Notes: generated by a model from the sequence alone, not told the origin. Positions 15,366 to 24,824 are shown, counted from the stretch's first letter. The stretch: 64,000 nt of DNA from Streptomyces sp. TSRI0107 (GCF_001905845.1 NZ_LIVZ01000013.1:186001-250000), one strand, 5' to 3'. Numbers and translations are program-made.

Positions 15366-15935
15366 CCCTGCTGTTCGCCACCCCGGACACGGACGACGAA
15401 CCGGCGTCGGCAGTCGTCCCCGCCCCCGTTGGCTCGCTGTCGGGATCGCCGTCTCCGCCGGTGACGCGCGGAGGGAGTCGGCCCTGCCTGTCTGGCAGCG
15501 CCCGCTCCGGTGTTGTGCGGCCGCTGTCGGGCGCGGGGAGGGACGGCGCACGCGCTCTACAGGGGCGCGTGAGTAATGGAATGCATACGGTTCCCAAGAA
15601 TTTCTGGGTTCGGCGTGCACACTTGCCTTCCCTTTTCGGTTGGCTGATCGATGAGGGCGCTACCGCTCTTCCGTGTCGACGGCGGGGGCCGGCCGGCCCG
15701 GCACCGGTCACCGAACGGGAAGGATTTCGAGGCAAGTGGATCTCGACATGGCTGCTCATGTGCTGACAGGGGTGGTCGCGGTCCGGGTTGTCGCAGGTGA
15801 CATCCGTCCACTGGGCAAGCGCCTGCCGAGTGCAGGCGTGCGGGTCGGCGCGGTGCAGCTTGCCGCACAGTGCCGGCGGGGGGAGCCCGCGAGCCGGCGC
15901 AGCGGCGTCGGTGACGAGCGCCTGAAGGAGAGCCT
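15366..15935. other. Gene-free stretch, nothing identified
   Basis: About 570 bases between the arsT stub and the sigma-factor gene. An open frame at 15673-15939 has poor coding composition and no ribosome site, so I do not accept it. A less GC-rich patch at 15580-15650 is a possible promoter area for the sigma gene. Confidence 0.3.
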
Positions 15936-16520
15936 GTGAGCGATCAGCAGCCCGACCCGTGGGCGGATCAGGCAGTGCGGGATGACCTGGCCGCTGTGCT
16001 GCCGAACACCTTCGTCGCGTTCTACAGCAGGCAGCACAAGGCGTATCTGCGCTATGCGCATGTCCAGTTGGGCAGCCGTGCAGAGGCCGAGCAGGTCGTC
16101 GAGGACGTCTTCGTTCAACTGGCGCGGGCTTGGACGCATGTGCTGCAACAGCCCAATGTCGATGCGTATGCCTGGGCAGCCCTCAAAGGAGAGGTGGTCC
16201 GCCGCCTGGACATAGAGGGACGGAGCCTGGCACTCGTGGAGACGGCCGCATTCGCCGCTGTGCGCCGGGCGAGCCGGGCCCGGTTCACCGTCCTGGAGTC
16301 CAAACTGGGCCTGTACGCAGCGATAGCTCGGCTGCCGGAGCGTCAGTACGACGTGATTCTGCTGCGCTTCGTGCTTGGTCACCCCATGCGGCGAGTGGCG
16401 GAGCTGATGGGCATCTCCTATGGGACGGTGCGAAGCCACCTGCGCGGAGCGCGTCGGCGCCTCTCCCGCGATCTGGGGATCGACTGGGCAGCGGAAGGCA
16501 TGGAAGAGGAGGAAGGATGA
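15936..16520 (+). CDS. ECF-type RNA polymerase sigma factor
   Basis: 194 residues from GTG 15936, with a good AAGGAG ribosome site. Region 2 spans about residues 25-90 (FYSRQHKAYLRYAHVQLGSR, AEAEQVVEDVFVQLARAW). Region 4 spans about 125-180 (ARLPERQYDVILLRFVLGHP, RRVAELMGISYGTVRSHLRG). The linker between the regions is long. The stop overlaps the start of the next gene (ATGA), so the two proteins are made together. No classical anti-sigma factor with a zinc site or membrane helix is adjacent. Confidence 0.85.
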   Translation: MSDQQPDPWADQAVRDDLAAVLPNTFVAFYSRQHKAYLRYAHVQLGSRAEAEQVVEDVFVQLARAWTHVLQQPNVDAYAWAALKGEVVRRLDIEGRSLALVETAAFAAVRRASRARFTVLESKLGLYAAIARLPERQYDVILLRFVLGHPMRRVAELMGISYGTVRSHLRGARRRLSRDLGIDWAAEGMEEEEG

Positions 16521-17335
16521 ACCGGGGGAGTACCAGGCAGCCGCCTGTCGATGAGGTGCTGGCCGACGCCGAGGTCCTGACGGACGAGTACGCGGACTTC
16601 GACGAGCGCGCCGCGCTGGACCGGATCGCCCGTCGCGTGGTGTGGGACAGCGCCACCGACCTCGAAGACCGCGCCCGTTGGATCCGTACCGCCAGCGGCG
16701 CCGCAGGCCGCACCTCGGACGACATCCGCTGCGCTGTTCCAGCGGCCCTGCATGAGCGCGCCGCCCACGAGTTGCAGGCCCTGTGCTCACACGTCGTCCA
16801 CGATCCGGCTGCGATCGCGGCGATGGCGCTCCTGGTCGATGACCGAGCCACCATCGAACCCGGTGGCGCCTTGGCATTTGCATGCCTGCTGTACCTCGCC
16901 GATCGGCACGAAGCCGCGCAGTTCTGGTGGCAGTTCGCCGCCGGCGCCGACTCCTCCACCGCCGCTCACTGCCTCTACCTGCACCATCTGCAGCACAGCG
17001 AACTTCGGGACGCGAGGCTCTGGTACGACCAGACAAGCGAGCTGCGTCGGCTGGACGAGAACCCGAAGCTCCAAGTCACGCCGTCGCCATGGCGGGACGA
17101 CGCTTGGCCCCCGCCCTCGCGGAGCGTGACCTTCCTCACCGTCTACGAGGTCGACGACTCGGCGGCGGTCATCGATGACACCACTACACCGCTGTTGGTG
17201 GTCCCACTTTCCGACTCCCTCGCCGAGGCCGTCCGCCGCCTGGACGTCGACAACGACGCCGATTTCGGCACCATCCCCAAGCCCGATCCTGATCTGGCCG
17301 CGCATCTGGAGGACTGCGTCACCTCGGAAGCCTGA
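16517..17335 (+). CDS. Unknown protein coupled to the ECF sigma factor
   Basis: 272 residues from ATG 16517, overlapping the sigma-factor stop by four bases. The protein is soluble and mostly helical. Its middle part, LAFACLLYLADRHEAAQFWW followed by STAAHCLYLHHLQHSELRDA, looks like tetratricopeptide-type helices. The N-terminus (DEVLADAEVLTDEYADFDER) is acidic. There is no membrane helix and no HxxxCxxC zinc motif of the usual anti-sigma domain. Coupling to the sigma gene suggests a partner or regulator of it, by inference only. Confidence 0.65.
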   Translation: MNRGSTRQPPVDEVLADAEVLTDEYADFDERAALDRIARRVVWDSATDLEDRARWIRTASGAAGRTSDDIRCAVPAALHERAAHELQALCSHVVHDPAAIAAMALLVDDRATIEPGGALAFACLLYLADRHEAAQFWWQFAAGADSSTAAHCLYLHHLQHSELRDARLWYDQTSELRRLDENPKLQVTPSPWRDDAWPPPSRSVTFLTVYEVDDSAAVIDDTTTPLLVVPLSDSLAEAVRRLDVDNDADFGTIPKPDPDLAAHLEDCVTSEA

Positions 17336-17413
17336 CGAGCGCATGCGTCGGCTTGGAACTGGTCCCGCCCCCGACAGAACGCGGTCACGTCACGTCGCCC
17401 CGCTGACGTCACC

Positions 17414-17992
17414 TCAAGGTGACGACGGCTCACTGAAGTTGCGGGAACGAAGGTCAGCGTCCAGCATGCGCGTCAATTCACCAACCCGTCCACCACCTCC
17501 CGGTGCCGCTGGGAAGCGTTTGAGTACTTCCACGACCACCGGCATTGCGCGATGCCCTGCCCGCTCGACGTGTTCGGCACCAATGGCTGGATCATCGCCG
17601 GCAGCGAGTTCCGCTGCCCTGGCCGCGTGAGCGGCGGCTCCGAGAATGTGCTTGACCTGGGTGGCCTTGGCCAGCGGATGCAGGTAGGCGGCGCCTGCCG
17701 CGGACATCGCTGCCCGCGCTGCCTCTCGCGCAGCATCAGTGTCCGCGCTCTTGGCTGCCTTGAGGGCCGCCCACGCCGTGTCGCGCAGGGACTTTCCTCG
17801 CCGACCACCCCGGGCGAACTCCCACGCGGCACCGATGGCATCCTGAGGCCGCGAGTCGTCAGGCTGATCGGCCTCGAATACCTCCAGCACCACTTCCGCG
17901 CACGCCGCCGCGAACGCGGTGACCTCACGCAGGTCTTGCATACTCAGAGCGATCTCGCCCTCGTCTGTTGGCATGCGTCCATCATCGTCCAT
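17414..17992 (-). CDS. Imm5-like putative immunity protein
   Basis: 192 residues from ATG 17992 (MDDDGRMPTDEGEIALSMQD); the frame is open further upstream but loses coding sense. The helical, alanine-rich body includes LREVTAFAAACAEVVLEVFE, DAIGAAWEFARGGRRGKSLR, and LAKATQVKHILGAAAHAARA followed by AELAAGDDP. This resembles proteins annotated as putative immunity proteins (Imm5-like) in Streptomyces. No polymorphic toxin gene lies next to it, so either it is an orphan immunity gene or the label does not reflect its job. Confidence 0.55.
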   Translation of the reverse strand: MDDDGRMPTDEGEIALSMQDLREVTAFAAACAEVVLEVFEADQPDDSRPQDAIGAAWEFARGGRRGKSLRDTAWAALKAAKSADTDAAREAARAAMSAAGAAYLHPLAKATQVKHILGAAAHAARAAELAAGDDPAIGAEHVERAGHRAMPVVVEVLKRFPAAPGGGGRVGELTRMLDADLRSRNFSEPSSP

Positions 17993-18147
17993 TGCGCTGT
18001 ACAGCACGGTGGCAAGGGTGATGGCCGCGATGTTCGCGGAACAGGCGCTCGACCAGCGGGCGAACGAGGTGGGCGGGCCTCGTGCGCAGCTCGCACTGCC
18101 ACGCACGCCCTACAACCTGCCCAACACCACGCACTACAAGAAGACTT

Positions 18148-18187
18148 GTAATCCGATCGAGCGGCGAGACTACGCCATTCGGATTAC
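18148..18187. repeat. Perfect 9-bp inverted repeat with 22-base spacer
   Basis: GTAATCCGA (18148-18156) and TCGGATTAC (18179-18187) form a perfect inverted repeat. It lies between the immunity-like gene, reading left, and the NRPS, reading right. The centres are about three helical turns apart, so a dimeric regulator could bind both halves. No regulator gene of the cluster is present. Confidence 0.5.
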
Positions 18188-18251
18188 GCCCTGCGAGGCC
18201 GGCCGCGCAGTGCGTTTGGATGGTTTGGTGATCGTTTCAGCGACCGCAGAC

Positions 18252-21200
18252 ATGCAGCCAGGCGCGCCACGTGAGCACGCCATCCCCTTGCCAGTGCATC
18301 GAGCTTTCGCGGCTTCCGCACATAACCGGCCGGATGCGACCGCCCTCGTGGAGGAGGGCGGTCAACGCTGGTCGTACCGTGAACTCTCCTGCTGGGCGGC
18401 CGCGGTGGCGGCCCGGTTGCGCGAGAGCGGAGCGGGCCCGGGAAGTACGGTCGCGTTGAGGATGCCTCGCTCGGCTGGGCTGGTTGCCTCGCTGCTGGCG
18501 GTCTTCGAGGTCGGCGGCGCCGCCGTGGTCCTCGACCCGCGTACCCCCGCCGAACGGCTGGAGGCCATCCAGGCGGACGCCCGTTGCTCGGCCGTCCTCG
18601 TCCCGACCGGGACGGACACTGGCGGCCCCGGCCCCGGCCCCAGCCCCGGCCCCGTGATCATCCCGGTACCCGGCCTGCCCGAGACCCTCCGCGCTCAGCT
18701 GTCTCCGGACGGACCGGACGGACCGGACGGACCGGACGGTCCAGACGGTGAATGCGACCGTGTCGCCTGCGTGTTCTACACCTCGGGCTCGACCGGGCGG
18801 CCCAAGGGCGTCCAGCTCACCCATCGCAACCTCGGGCGCTTCGCCGCCGACCCGCACTGGGACGGGCCCGGTCACCGCGTCACCGCGTTGGTTTCGGCAC
18901 TGGGCTTCGACGCCCTCAGCTACGACCTGTGGGTGCCGCTCACCCGAGGCGGCACCGTCGTCGTCCCCGCCGAGGACCGGGTGGATGCGCACCGGCTGGC
19001 CGCTCTGGTCTCCGCCCACGGCGTCACCGGCGTCTTCCTCACCGCCGCCTGGTTCGGTCAGATCGCCGCTGACGCCCCGGGCACGCTGCGCGGGCTGCAC
19101 ACCGTGCTCACCGGCGGCGAGGCGGCCGACCCGCGGGCATTCGCCCGAGTCCGCGCCGCCTGCCCGCAGTTGGTGCTCGGTCACGTCTACGGCCCGACCG
19201 AGTGCACCACGTTCACCACTCGACACCTGCTGGCTCCCGGCGAGCCGGTGGGAACGGGCCGGGTGCCGATCGGCGACGGTCTGCCCGGTGCCGCGGTGCG
19301 GTTGCTGGGCCCGGATCTGGCCGAGGTCCCCGCCGGCGAACCCGGCGAGGTGTATGTCGCGGGGGAGCAGGTCGCACTCGGGTATCTGAACCAGCCCGCG
19401 ATGACCGCCGAACGCTTCGTCGCCGACCCGTACGGCCCGGCCGGTGCCCGCATGTACCGCACCGGCGACCTCGCCGTACGGGGCCCGAGCGGGGCGTTGG
19501 AGTACCTGCGGCGCGACGACGACCAGGTCAAGATCCGAGGCCACCGGGTGGAGCCGGGTGAGGTGCGCGCCGCCCTGGCCGCGCTGCCCGGGGTGGCACA
19601 GGCAGCCGTAGTGGTCCGCGAAGGGCGGTTGATCGGGTATGCGGTCCCCGAGCACGGCCGCGCCACCGCCGGCGCGGAGGGGCTTCGCGCGGAGTTGGCC
19701 CGACGGCTGCCCGACTACCTGGTGCCCTCAGCGGTGGTGCTGCTCGACGCACTGCCGCTGACGGTGAACGGCAAGGTCGACCGGGCGGCGTTGCCCGCGC
19801 CCGCTGCCTTGCGCGCCGGTGCAGTCGGTGCGGGTGTGCCGAGCACGGCCGCGGAGAAGGCCCTGTGCGCCGCCTTCGCGGAGCTGCTCGGCCTGCCCGC
19901 GGTCGGCACCGAGGACGACTTCTTCGCCCTCGGCGGCGACAGCATCGTCGCGATGCGGTTGGTCAGCCGGGTGCGGCGGGAGAACGTGGCGATCAGCTCG
20001 CAGGACGTGTTCCGGCTGCGCACCCCCGGTGCCCTGGCCGCCGCAGCGCAGGCGGCGGCCCCGGCCGCGGACCTGTTGCACCTCTCGGCCACCGGGCCCC
20101 TCGACCTGCCGCCGATCGCCCTGTGGCTGCGGGAACAGGGCGCGGGAACAGCCGAGTTCGTCCAGTCGATGCTGGTGGAGACGCCCCCCGGACTGGAGCA
20201 CCAGGCGCTCGTGGCGGCACTTGGGACAGTGCTCGACCGGCACGACGCGCTGCGCACCCGGTTGCCCGACCCGTCCCCGGAGGCGGTGTGGCAGCCCGAG
20301 GTGCTGCCACCGGGCGAGGTGGACGCGGCGCGGCTGCTGGCCACAGTGGACCTGCGGACTGTGCCCGACGGACCTTCGGCGGCCGACGTCCAGGCCGAGG
20401 TCCTGCGCGCCATGCGTGCGTTGGATCCGCCCGCCGGGGAACTGCTGCGCGCGGTCTGGTGGGACCGGGGCCCCGGGCGGCCCGGCCGACTGCTGCTGGC
20501 CGTGCATCACCTCGTGATCGACGGCGTCTCGTGGCAGGTACTCCTGCCGGACCTGGCCAGGGCCGCCGAGGACCCGCAGGCGCTCGGCGCCTGGGGAACG
20601 AGCACCCCCTACCGGCAATGGGTGCAGCGGCACAACGCCCGGGCCACGTCCCCGGAGGTGCTGGCCACGCTGCCGCACTGGCGGGCCGCTAGCCTCGCGG
20701 CGCCCACGGCCTGCCCCGTCGGCGGGTCCCTGAACGCCGAGTCGGACACTATCGCCACCTCGCGGACCATGGAGTCCGTACTGCCGCCCGAGGTCGGCCG
20801 GGCGCTGCTGACCGGCGCCCCGGCGCACTTCGGTGCCACCCCGCAGGAGCTGCTGCTGACCGCGCTGGCCGTCGCCTCGGCCCGGCGCGGCGGCTCACGC
20901 GTCCTGGTGCTCGACACGGAGGGACACGGCCGGGACGCGGCCGGGCCGCCCGCTGACGCCTCCGCCACCGTCGGATGGTTCACCTGCATGTTCCCGGTCC
21001 GGCTCGAGTGCCCCGAGAGGGCGGCCCGCCCCGCGGCCGACCCCGCCGAGGAGGAAGCGGCGCTGGCAGAGGCAGTGCGCGAGATCCGTCGGCAGTGGCA
21101 GGAACTGCCGGCGGACCGCTCCTCCTACGGCCTGCTGCGCCACCTGCACCCGCAGGCCGCGGGACTGCTGGCCGCGGCCCCGGCCCGGCCGTTGCTCTTC

Positions 21201-24200
21201 AACTACCTCGGTCGGTACGGCGCGCCGGGCCGCGACCCGTGGCCGTACGCCGCCGAGGCACCCGTGCTCGGCATCCACCGGGCCGCTCGGCAGCCGCTGT
21301 CGCACCCGCTGGAGATCAACGCGGTGGTCGACGAACGCTCCGGCGAACCCCTGCTCACGGCCGTCTGGCGCTGGTCGGCGCGGTTGGTCGACGGCCGGGA
21401 CGTGGCGGGCCTGGCGCAGGAGTGGGCCGATGTCCTGCCCGCGTTCGCCCGAGCCTCTGCCGCCGCCGCTCCTCGGGAGCAGACCGGGAGAGCGGCCGTA
21501 CCTGCACAACGTACGGAGGAGCAGTGGCCGTGCTCGCCGCTCCAGGAGGGACTGCTCTACCACGCCCACCGGGCGGACGGCGCGAGCGACCCGTACCACG
21601 TCCAGACGGTCCTGGACCTGGACGGGCCGGTGGACGCCGGGGCACTGCGCGCCGCGGTGGCCGCGCTGACGACCCAGCACCCGGCGCTGAGGGCCGGATT
21701 CCGGTGGAACTGCCAGGGGCAGGCGGTGCAGACCGTGCCTGCGGCGGTCGAGGTGCCGCTGCGGGAAGCCGACCTGTCCCGGCTCCCGCGGGACGAGCGT
21801 GAGCGGGCCGCCGAGGAGGAGGCCCGCCGGGACCGGGACGAGCCGTTCGACCTGGCCTCGCCCCCGCTGCTGCGAGCGGTGCTGCTGCGCCTTGGCCCAG
21901 GACGATCCCGGCTGCTTCTCAGCTACCACCACATCCTCATGGACGGCTGGTCGATGCAGGTGGCCCTGGCCGACCTGGCCGAGCTGTACGGCTCGGCCGC
22001 GTCCGGCGCCGCGCCGGCCCCCGCCCCGCGGCCCTCGGCGCTCGCCTACCTGCGCCACGTCGCAAGGCAGGACGTCGAGCTGGCCGGCAAGACGTGGCAG
22101 GAACTGCTGGCCGGCGTGACCGAGCCGACGCTGCTGACCTCCCCGGTCCCCGGTGAACACGGCCGTCCGCGCACGGTCCTGCTGGAGCTGTCAGCGCAGC
22201 GTACGGCCGCCCTGCGGGCCCGGGCCCGGGAGCGGGAGCTGTCGCTCAACACCGTGATCCTGGGCGCCTGGGGGCTGGTGCTGGCACAGCTGACCGGCCG
22301 TACCGACGTGGTCTTCGGCACGGTCGTGGCCGACCGCCCGCCACACCTGTCCGGGGTCGAGTCCATGGTCGGCCTGATGAACAACGCGGTGCCGGTGAGG
22401 GTGGACACCGCCGCGGCGGCCGACCGGGGCGACTTGCTGGCGGCCCTCCAGGAGCAGCGGACCGCGATGATGCCGCACCAGCACCTCGGACTGGCGCAGA
22501 TCACCCGGTCCACGGGGCTGCGCGAACTGTTCGACACCGTCGCCGTGCTGGAGACGTACACCGACGCCTTCGCGACCCGCTGGGGCCCGGACCTGCGGGT
22601 CACCTCCAGCCGGGTGGAGAACGGCACCCACTACCCGCTGTGCCTGCTGATCTCGCCCGGCGAGCGCATCACCGTCCGGGTCCAGTACCGGCCGGGGCGG
22701 CTGACGGAGGACGGTGCGCGGGTAGTCGGCGCCCGGCTTCTGGCGGCGCTGGACGCGCTGGCGGCCGACCTGTCCGTACCCTCGGCGCAGCCGATCGGCA
22801 CGGTGCCGACGGCGGCCCGGCCCCCGGCCGCGGAGCACAGGGATCGACCGGCGACGGCCGTACCCGTACCCGTACTGGAGCGGTTCGCCGCGCAGGTGCG
22901 GTCGGCACCCGGACGGGCGGCTGTGGTGGACACCGCGGGCACCCTTGACTACCAGGGCCTCGACCTGGCCTCCGAGAGGCTGGCCGAGGAGCTGGCCGAC
23001 CGGGGCGTGGGGCCCGAGGACGTGGTCGCTCTGTGCCTGCGCCGCGGGCGGGACGCGGTCGCGGCGATGCTGGCGGTCCTGAAGGCCGGTGCCGCCTACC
23101 TGTGGCTCGACCCCCGCCACCCCGCCCAGCGGGTGGCGGCACTGGCGGCCGAGGGCCGACCGAAGCTTCTGCTGTGGCAGGCCGAGTTCGCCGACGCCTT
23201 GGCACTTATCCCGGACGGGACGACCCGGATGCTGCTGGAGCCGCATCACGTCCCTCCCGAGGCTCATCACGTCCCTCCCGAGCCGCATCACGTCCCTCCC
23301 GAGCCGCATCACGTCCCTCCCGAGCCGCTGCCCGGCACCACCGGCCGCCGAACCCGGCCGCCGCGCCTACCCGGCCACCCCGCCTACGTGGTGCACACCT
23401 CCGGAACGCAGGGCGTGCCCAAGGCCGTGGTCATGCCCGGTGCCGCCCTGGACCGGCTGGTGGACTGGCACGAGCGGCGTCTGCCCGCCGAAACCGGCTC
23501 GGTGACCGCACAGTTCACCTCCATGGCGTTCGACGTCGCCACCCAGGAGGTCCTCACCGCGCTGTGCACCGGGCGGACCCTCGCGGTGCCGGACGCGGAC
23601 ACCCGCGCCGACGCCGCCGCGTGGACCGCATGGCTGCGTGCGCACCGGGTGACCGAGCTGTTCGCCCCCACCCCCGTGCTCGCCGCACTGTGCGAGTTCG
23701 CCGACGGTGAGCGTGAGTCGCTGCCCGACCTGCGCCACCTCGTGCAGGCAGGCGAGGCGCTCGTGGTCGGCCGGCGGCTGCGCGCGCTGTGCGAGCGGGG
23801 CGGCAAGCGACTGCACAACCACTACGGCCCGGCCGAGACCCACGTCGTGACCGCGGGCGAGGTTCCCGGCGAGCCCGCCGACTGGCCGGCCCGCCCCGGC
23901 ATCGGCCAACCGGTGCCCGGCACCCGGGCGATGCTGCTCGACACCGGGCTGTGCCCGGTCCCCGACGGACTGACCGGAGAGCTCTACCTGTCGGGGGACC
24001 AGCTGGCCCGCGGCTACCTGGGCCGGCCGGGGCTGACCTCCGTGCGGTTCGTCGCCGACCCGTACGGACCACCCGGCTCACGGATGTACCGCACCGGCGA
24101 CCTAGCCCGCCGACACCCGGACGGCACTTTCGAGTTCATCGGCCGCAACGACGACCAGGTGAAGATCCGCGGTCACCGGATCGAGCCGGACGAGGTACGG

Positions 24201-24800
24201 GCCGCCCTGGCCGCCCTGCCCGGTGTGGTCCAGGCAGCCGTGGTGGCCCGCCCGGACGGACGCGGCGGCAAAGAGCTGACCGGCTACGCGGCCGGATCCG
24301 GCGCAACCGGAACGCCCCTGGACGGCACCGCACTGCGCGAGGAACTCGCACATGTCCTGCCGGACTTCATGCTGCCCTCCCAGATCGTGGTGCTCGACGC
24401 CATGCCGCTGACGGTCAACGGCAAGGTCGACCGCCGCGCCCTGCCCGAGCCGACGCGCCGGCCGGCCGAGGTACGCGAGCCGCGAACGCCCGCCGAGCGC
24501 GTGGTGACCGACGCGTTCGCCGAAGTGCTGGGCCTGGACCGCGTGAGCGTGGACGACGACTTCTTCGCCCTGGGCGGGCACTCGCTGCTCGCCGCCCGAC
24601 TGCTCCAGCGGCTGCGCGAGCAACTGAACCCGGCGGCCACCCTGGCCCAGGTGATGGAACGCGCGACTCCCGTGGCCCTGGCCGCCGTCCTCGCGCCGAA
24701 GCCTGACGCGACGCCAGCGACGCCAGCGACGCCAGCGACGCCAGCGACACCGGCGACACCGGACGACGCCGTCGCCGAACACGCGACCACCGAGGCCTGA
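18252..24800 (+). CDS. Two-module NRPS, A-T-E-C-A-T, no thioesterase
   Basis: 2182 residues from ATG 18252; GTG 18228 is possible. Module 1 has an A domain with YTSGSTGRPKG at 176, YGPTE at 313 and NGK at 506-508, a carrier site LGGDSI with Ser564, and an epimerisation domain. The E motifs are HHLVIDGVSW at 752, EGHGRD, VGWFTCMFPV and FNYLGRYG. Module 2 has a condensation domain from about 1090 with HHILMDGWS at 1226, an A domain (HTSGTQGVPKA at 1715, HYGPAETHV at 1857) and a carrier site LGGHSL with Ser2111. The code residues I read are DAYFLGVTF(K) for A1, closest to Val/Ile types, and DVQFVAHVV(K) for A2, a proline code. No release domain is present, so the product would be D-Xaa-L-Pro or its diketopiperazine. 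Confidence 0.9.
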   Translation: MQPGAPREHAIPLPVHRAFAASAHNRPDATALVEEGGQRWSYRELSCWAAAVAARLRESGAGPGSTVALRMPRSAGLVASLLAVFEVGGAAVVLDPRTPAERLEAIQADARCSAVLVPTGTDTGGPGPGPSPGPVIIPVPGLPETLRAQLSPDGPDGPDGPDGPDGECDRVACVFYTSGSTGRPKGVQLTHRNLGRFAADPHWDGPGHRVTALVSALGFDALSYDLWVPLTRGGTVVVPAEDRVDAHRLAALVSAHGVTGVFLTAAWFGQIAADAPGTLRGLHTVLTGGEAADPRAFARVRAACPQLVLGHVYGPTECTTFTTRHLLAPGEPVGTGRVPIGDGLPGAAVRLLGPDLAEVPAGEPGEVYVAGEQVALGYLNQPAMTAERFVADPYGPAGARMYRTGDLAVRGPSGALEYLRRDDDQVKIRGHRVEPGEVRAALAALPGVAQAAVVVREGRLIGYAVPEHGRATAGAEGLRAELARRLPDYLVPSAVVLLDALPLTVNGKVDRAALPAPAALRAGAVGAGVPSTAAEKALCAAFAELLGLPAVGTEDDFFALGGDSIVAMRLVSRVRRENVAISSQDVFRLRTPGALAAAAQAAAPAADLLHLSATGPLDLPPIALWLREQGAGTAEFVQSMLVETPPGLEHQALVAALGTVLDRHDALRTRLPDPSPEAVWQPEVLPPGEVDAARLLATVDLRTVPDGPSAADVQAEVLRAMRALDPPAGELLRAVWWDRGPGRPGRLLLAVHHLVIDGVSWQVLLPDLARAAEDPQALGAWGTSTPYRQWVQRHNARATSPEVLATLPHWRAASLAAPTACPVGGSLNAESDTIATSRTMESVLPPEVGRALLTGAPAHFGATPQELLLTALAVASARRGGSRVLVLDTEGHGRDAAGPPADASATVGWFTCMFPVRLECPERAARPAADPAEEEAALAEAVREIRRQWQELPADRSSYGLLRHLHPQAAGLLAAAPARPLLFNYLGRYGAPGRDPWPYAAEAPVLGIHRAARQPLSHPLEINAVVDERSGEPLLTAVWRWSARLVDGRDVAGLAQEWADVLPAFARASAAAAPREQTGRAAVPAQRTEEQWPCSPLQEGLLYHAHRADGASDPYHVQTVLDLDGPVDAGALRAAVAALTTQHPALRAGFRWNCQGQAVQTVPAAVEVPLREADLSRLPRDERERAAEEEARRDRDEPFDLASPPLLRAVLLRLGPGRSRLLLSYHHILMDGWSMQVALADLAELYGSAASGAAPAPAPRPSALAYLRHVARQDVELAGKTWQELLAGVTEPTLLTSPVPGEHGRPRTVLLELSAQRTAALRARARERELSLNTVILGAWGLVLAQLTGRTDVVFGTVVADRPPHLSGVESMVGLMNNAVPVRVDTAAAADRGDLLAALQEQRTAMMPHQHLGLAQITRSTGLRELFDTVAVLETYTDAFATRWGPDLRVTSSRVENGTHYPLCLLISPGERITVRVQYRPGRLTEDGARVVGARLLAALDALAADLSVPSAQPIGTVPTAARPPAAEHRDRPATAVPVPVLERFAAQVRSAPGRAAVVDTAGTLDYQGLDLASERLAEELADRGVGPEDVVALCLRRGRDAVAAMLAVLKAGAAYLWLDPRHPAQRVAALAAEGRPKLLLWQAEFADALALIPDGTTRMLLEPHHVPPEAHHVPPEPHHVPPEPHHVPPEPLPGTTGRRTRPPRLPGHPAYVVHTSGTQGVPKAVVMPGAALDRLVDWHERRLPAETGSVTAQFTSMAFDVATQEVLTALCTGRTLAVPDADTRADAAAWTAWLRAHRVTELFAPTPVLAALCEFADGERESLPDLRHLVQAGEALVVGRRLRALCERGGKRLHNHYGPAETHVVTAGEVPGEPADWPARPGIGQPVPGTRAMLLDTGLCPVPDGLTGELYLSGDQLARGYLGRPGLTSVRFVADPYGPPGSRMYRTGDLARRHPDGTFEFIGRNDDQVKIRGHRIEPDEVRAALAALPGVVQAAVVARPDGRGGKELTGYAAGSGATGTPLDGTALREELAHVLPDFMLPSQIVVLDAMPLTVNGKVDRRALPEPTRRPAEVREPRTPAERVVTDAFAEVLGLDRVSVDDDFFALGGHSLLAARLLQRLREQLNPAATLAQVMERATPVALAAVLAPKPDATPATPATPATPATPATPDDAVAEHATTEA
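18708..18749 (+). repeat. 9-bp tandem repeat in NRPS module 1
   Basis: Near-exact GACGGACCG units encode Asp-Gly-Pro repeats (residues 153-166) in the A1 domain, just before the phosphate-binding A3 motif. The last unit has diverged (GACGGTCCA). Confidence 0.85.
23238..23321 (+). repeat. Four-copy 21-bp tandem repeat in NRPS module 2
   Basis: Four copies of GAGCCGCATCACGTCCCTCC(C), one with two changes, encode Glu-Pro-His-His-Val-Pro-Pro repeats (residues 1663-1690). They lie in the A2 domain about 25 residues before the A3 motif, the same place as the Asp-Gly-Pro repeats of module 1. Confidence 0.9.
24708..24761 (+). repeat. Six-copy 9-bp repeat at the NRPS C-terminus
   Basis: Six Ala-Thr-Pro units (GCGACGCCA four times, GCGACACCG twice) form a flexible tail after the last carrier domain, in the place where a thioesterase would be. 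Confidence 0.9.
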
Positions 24801-24824
24801 GCGCGGGCCCCCGGCCGTCAACGG

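Noticed and set aside
15673..15939. Open frame just upstream of the sigma-factor gene
   Set aside because: Poor coding composition and no ribosome site; it ends by overlapping the sigma start, probably by chance.
18141..18187. Possible tRNA fragment or attachment site (ACTTGTAATC resembling an anticodon loop)
   Set aside because: No acceptor stem, T-loop or CCA-end sequence follows; the segment is better explained as an inverted repeat.
23238..23321. Regular 21-bp repeats considered as a CRISPR array
   Set aside because: There are no spacers; the units are directly adjacent and encode in-frame heptapeptide repeats in the NRPS.
24708..24800. Search for a thioesterase or reductase domain at the NRPS end
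   Set aside because: After the carrier serine at residue 2111 only about 70 residues remain, ending in Ala-Thr-Pro repeats; no GxSxG or Rossmann motif is present.
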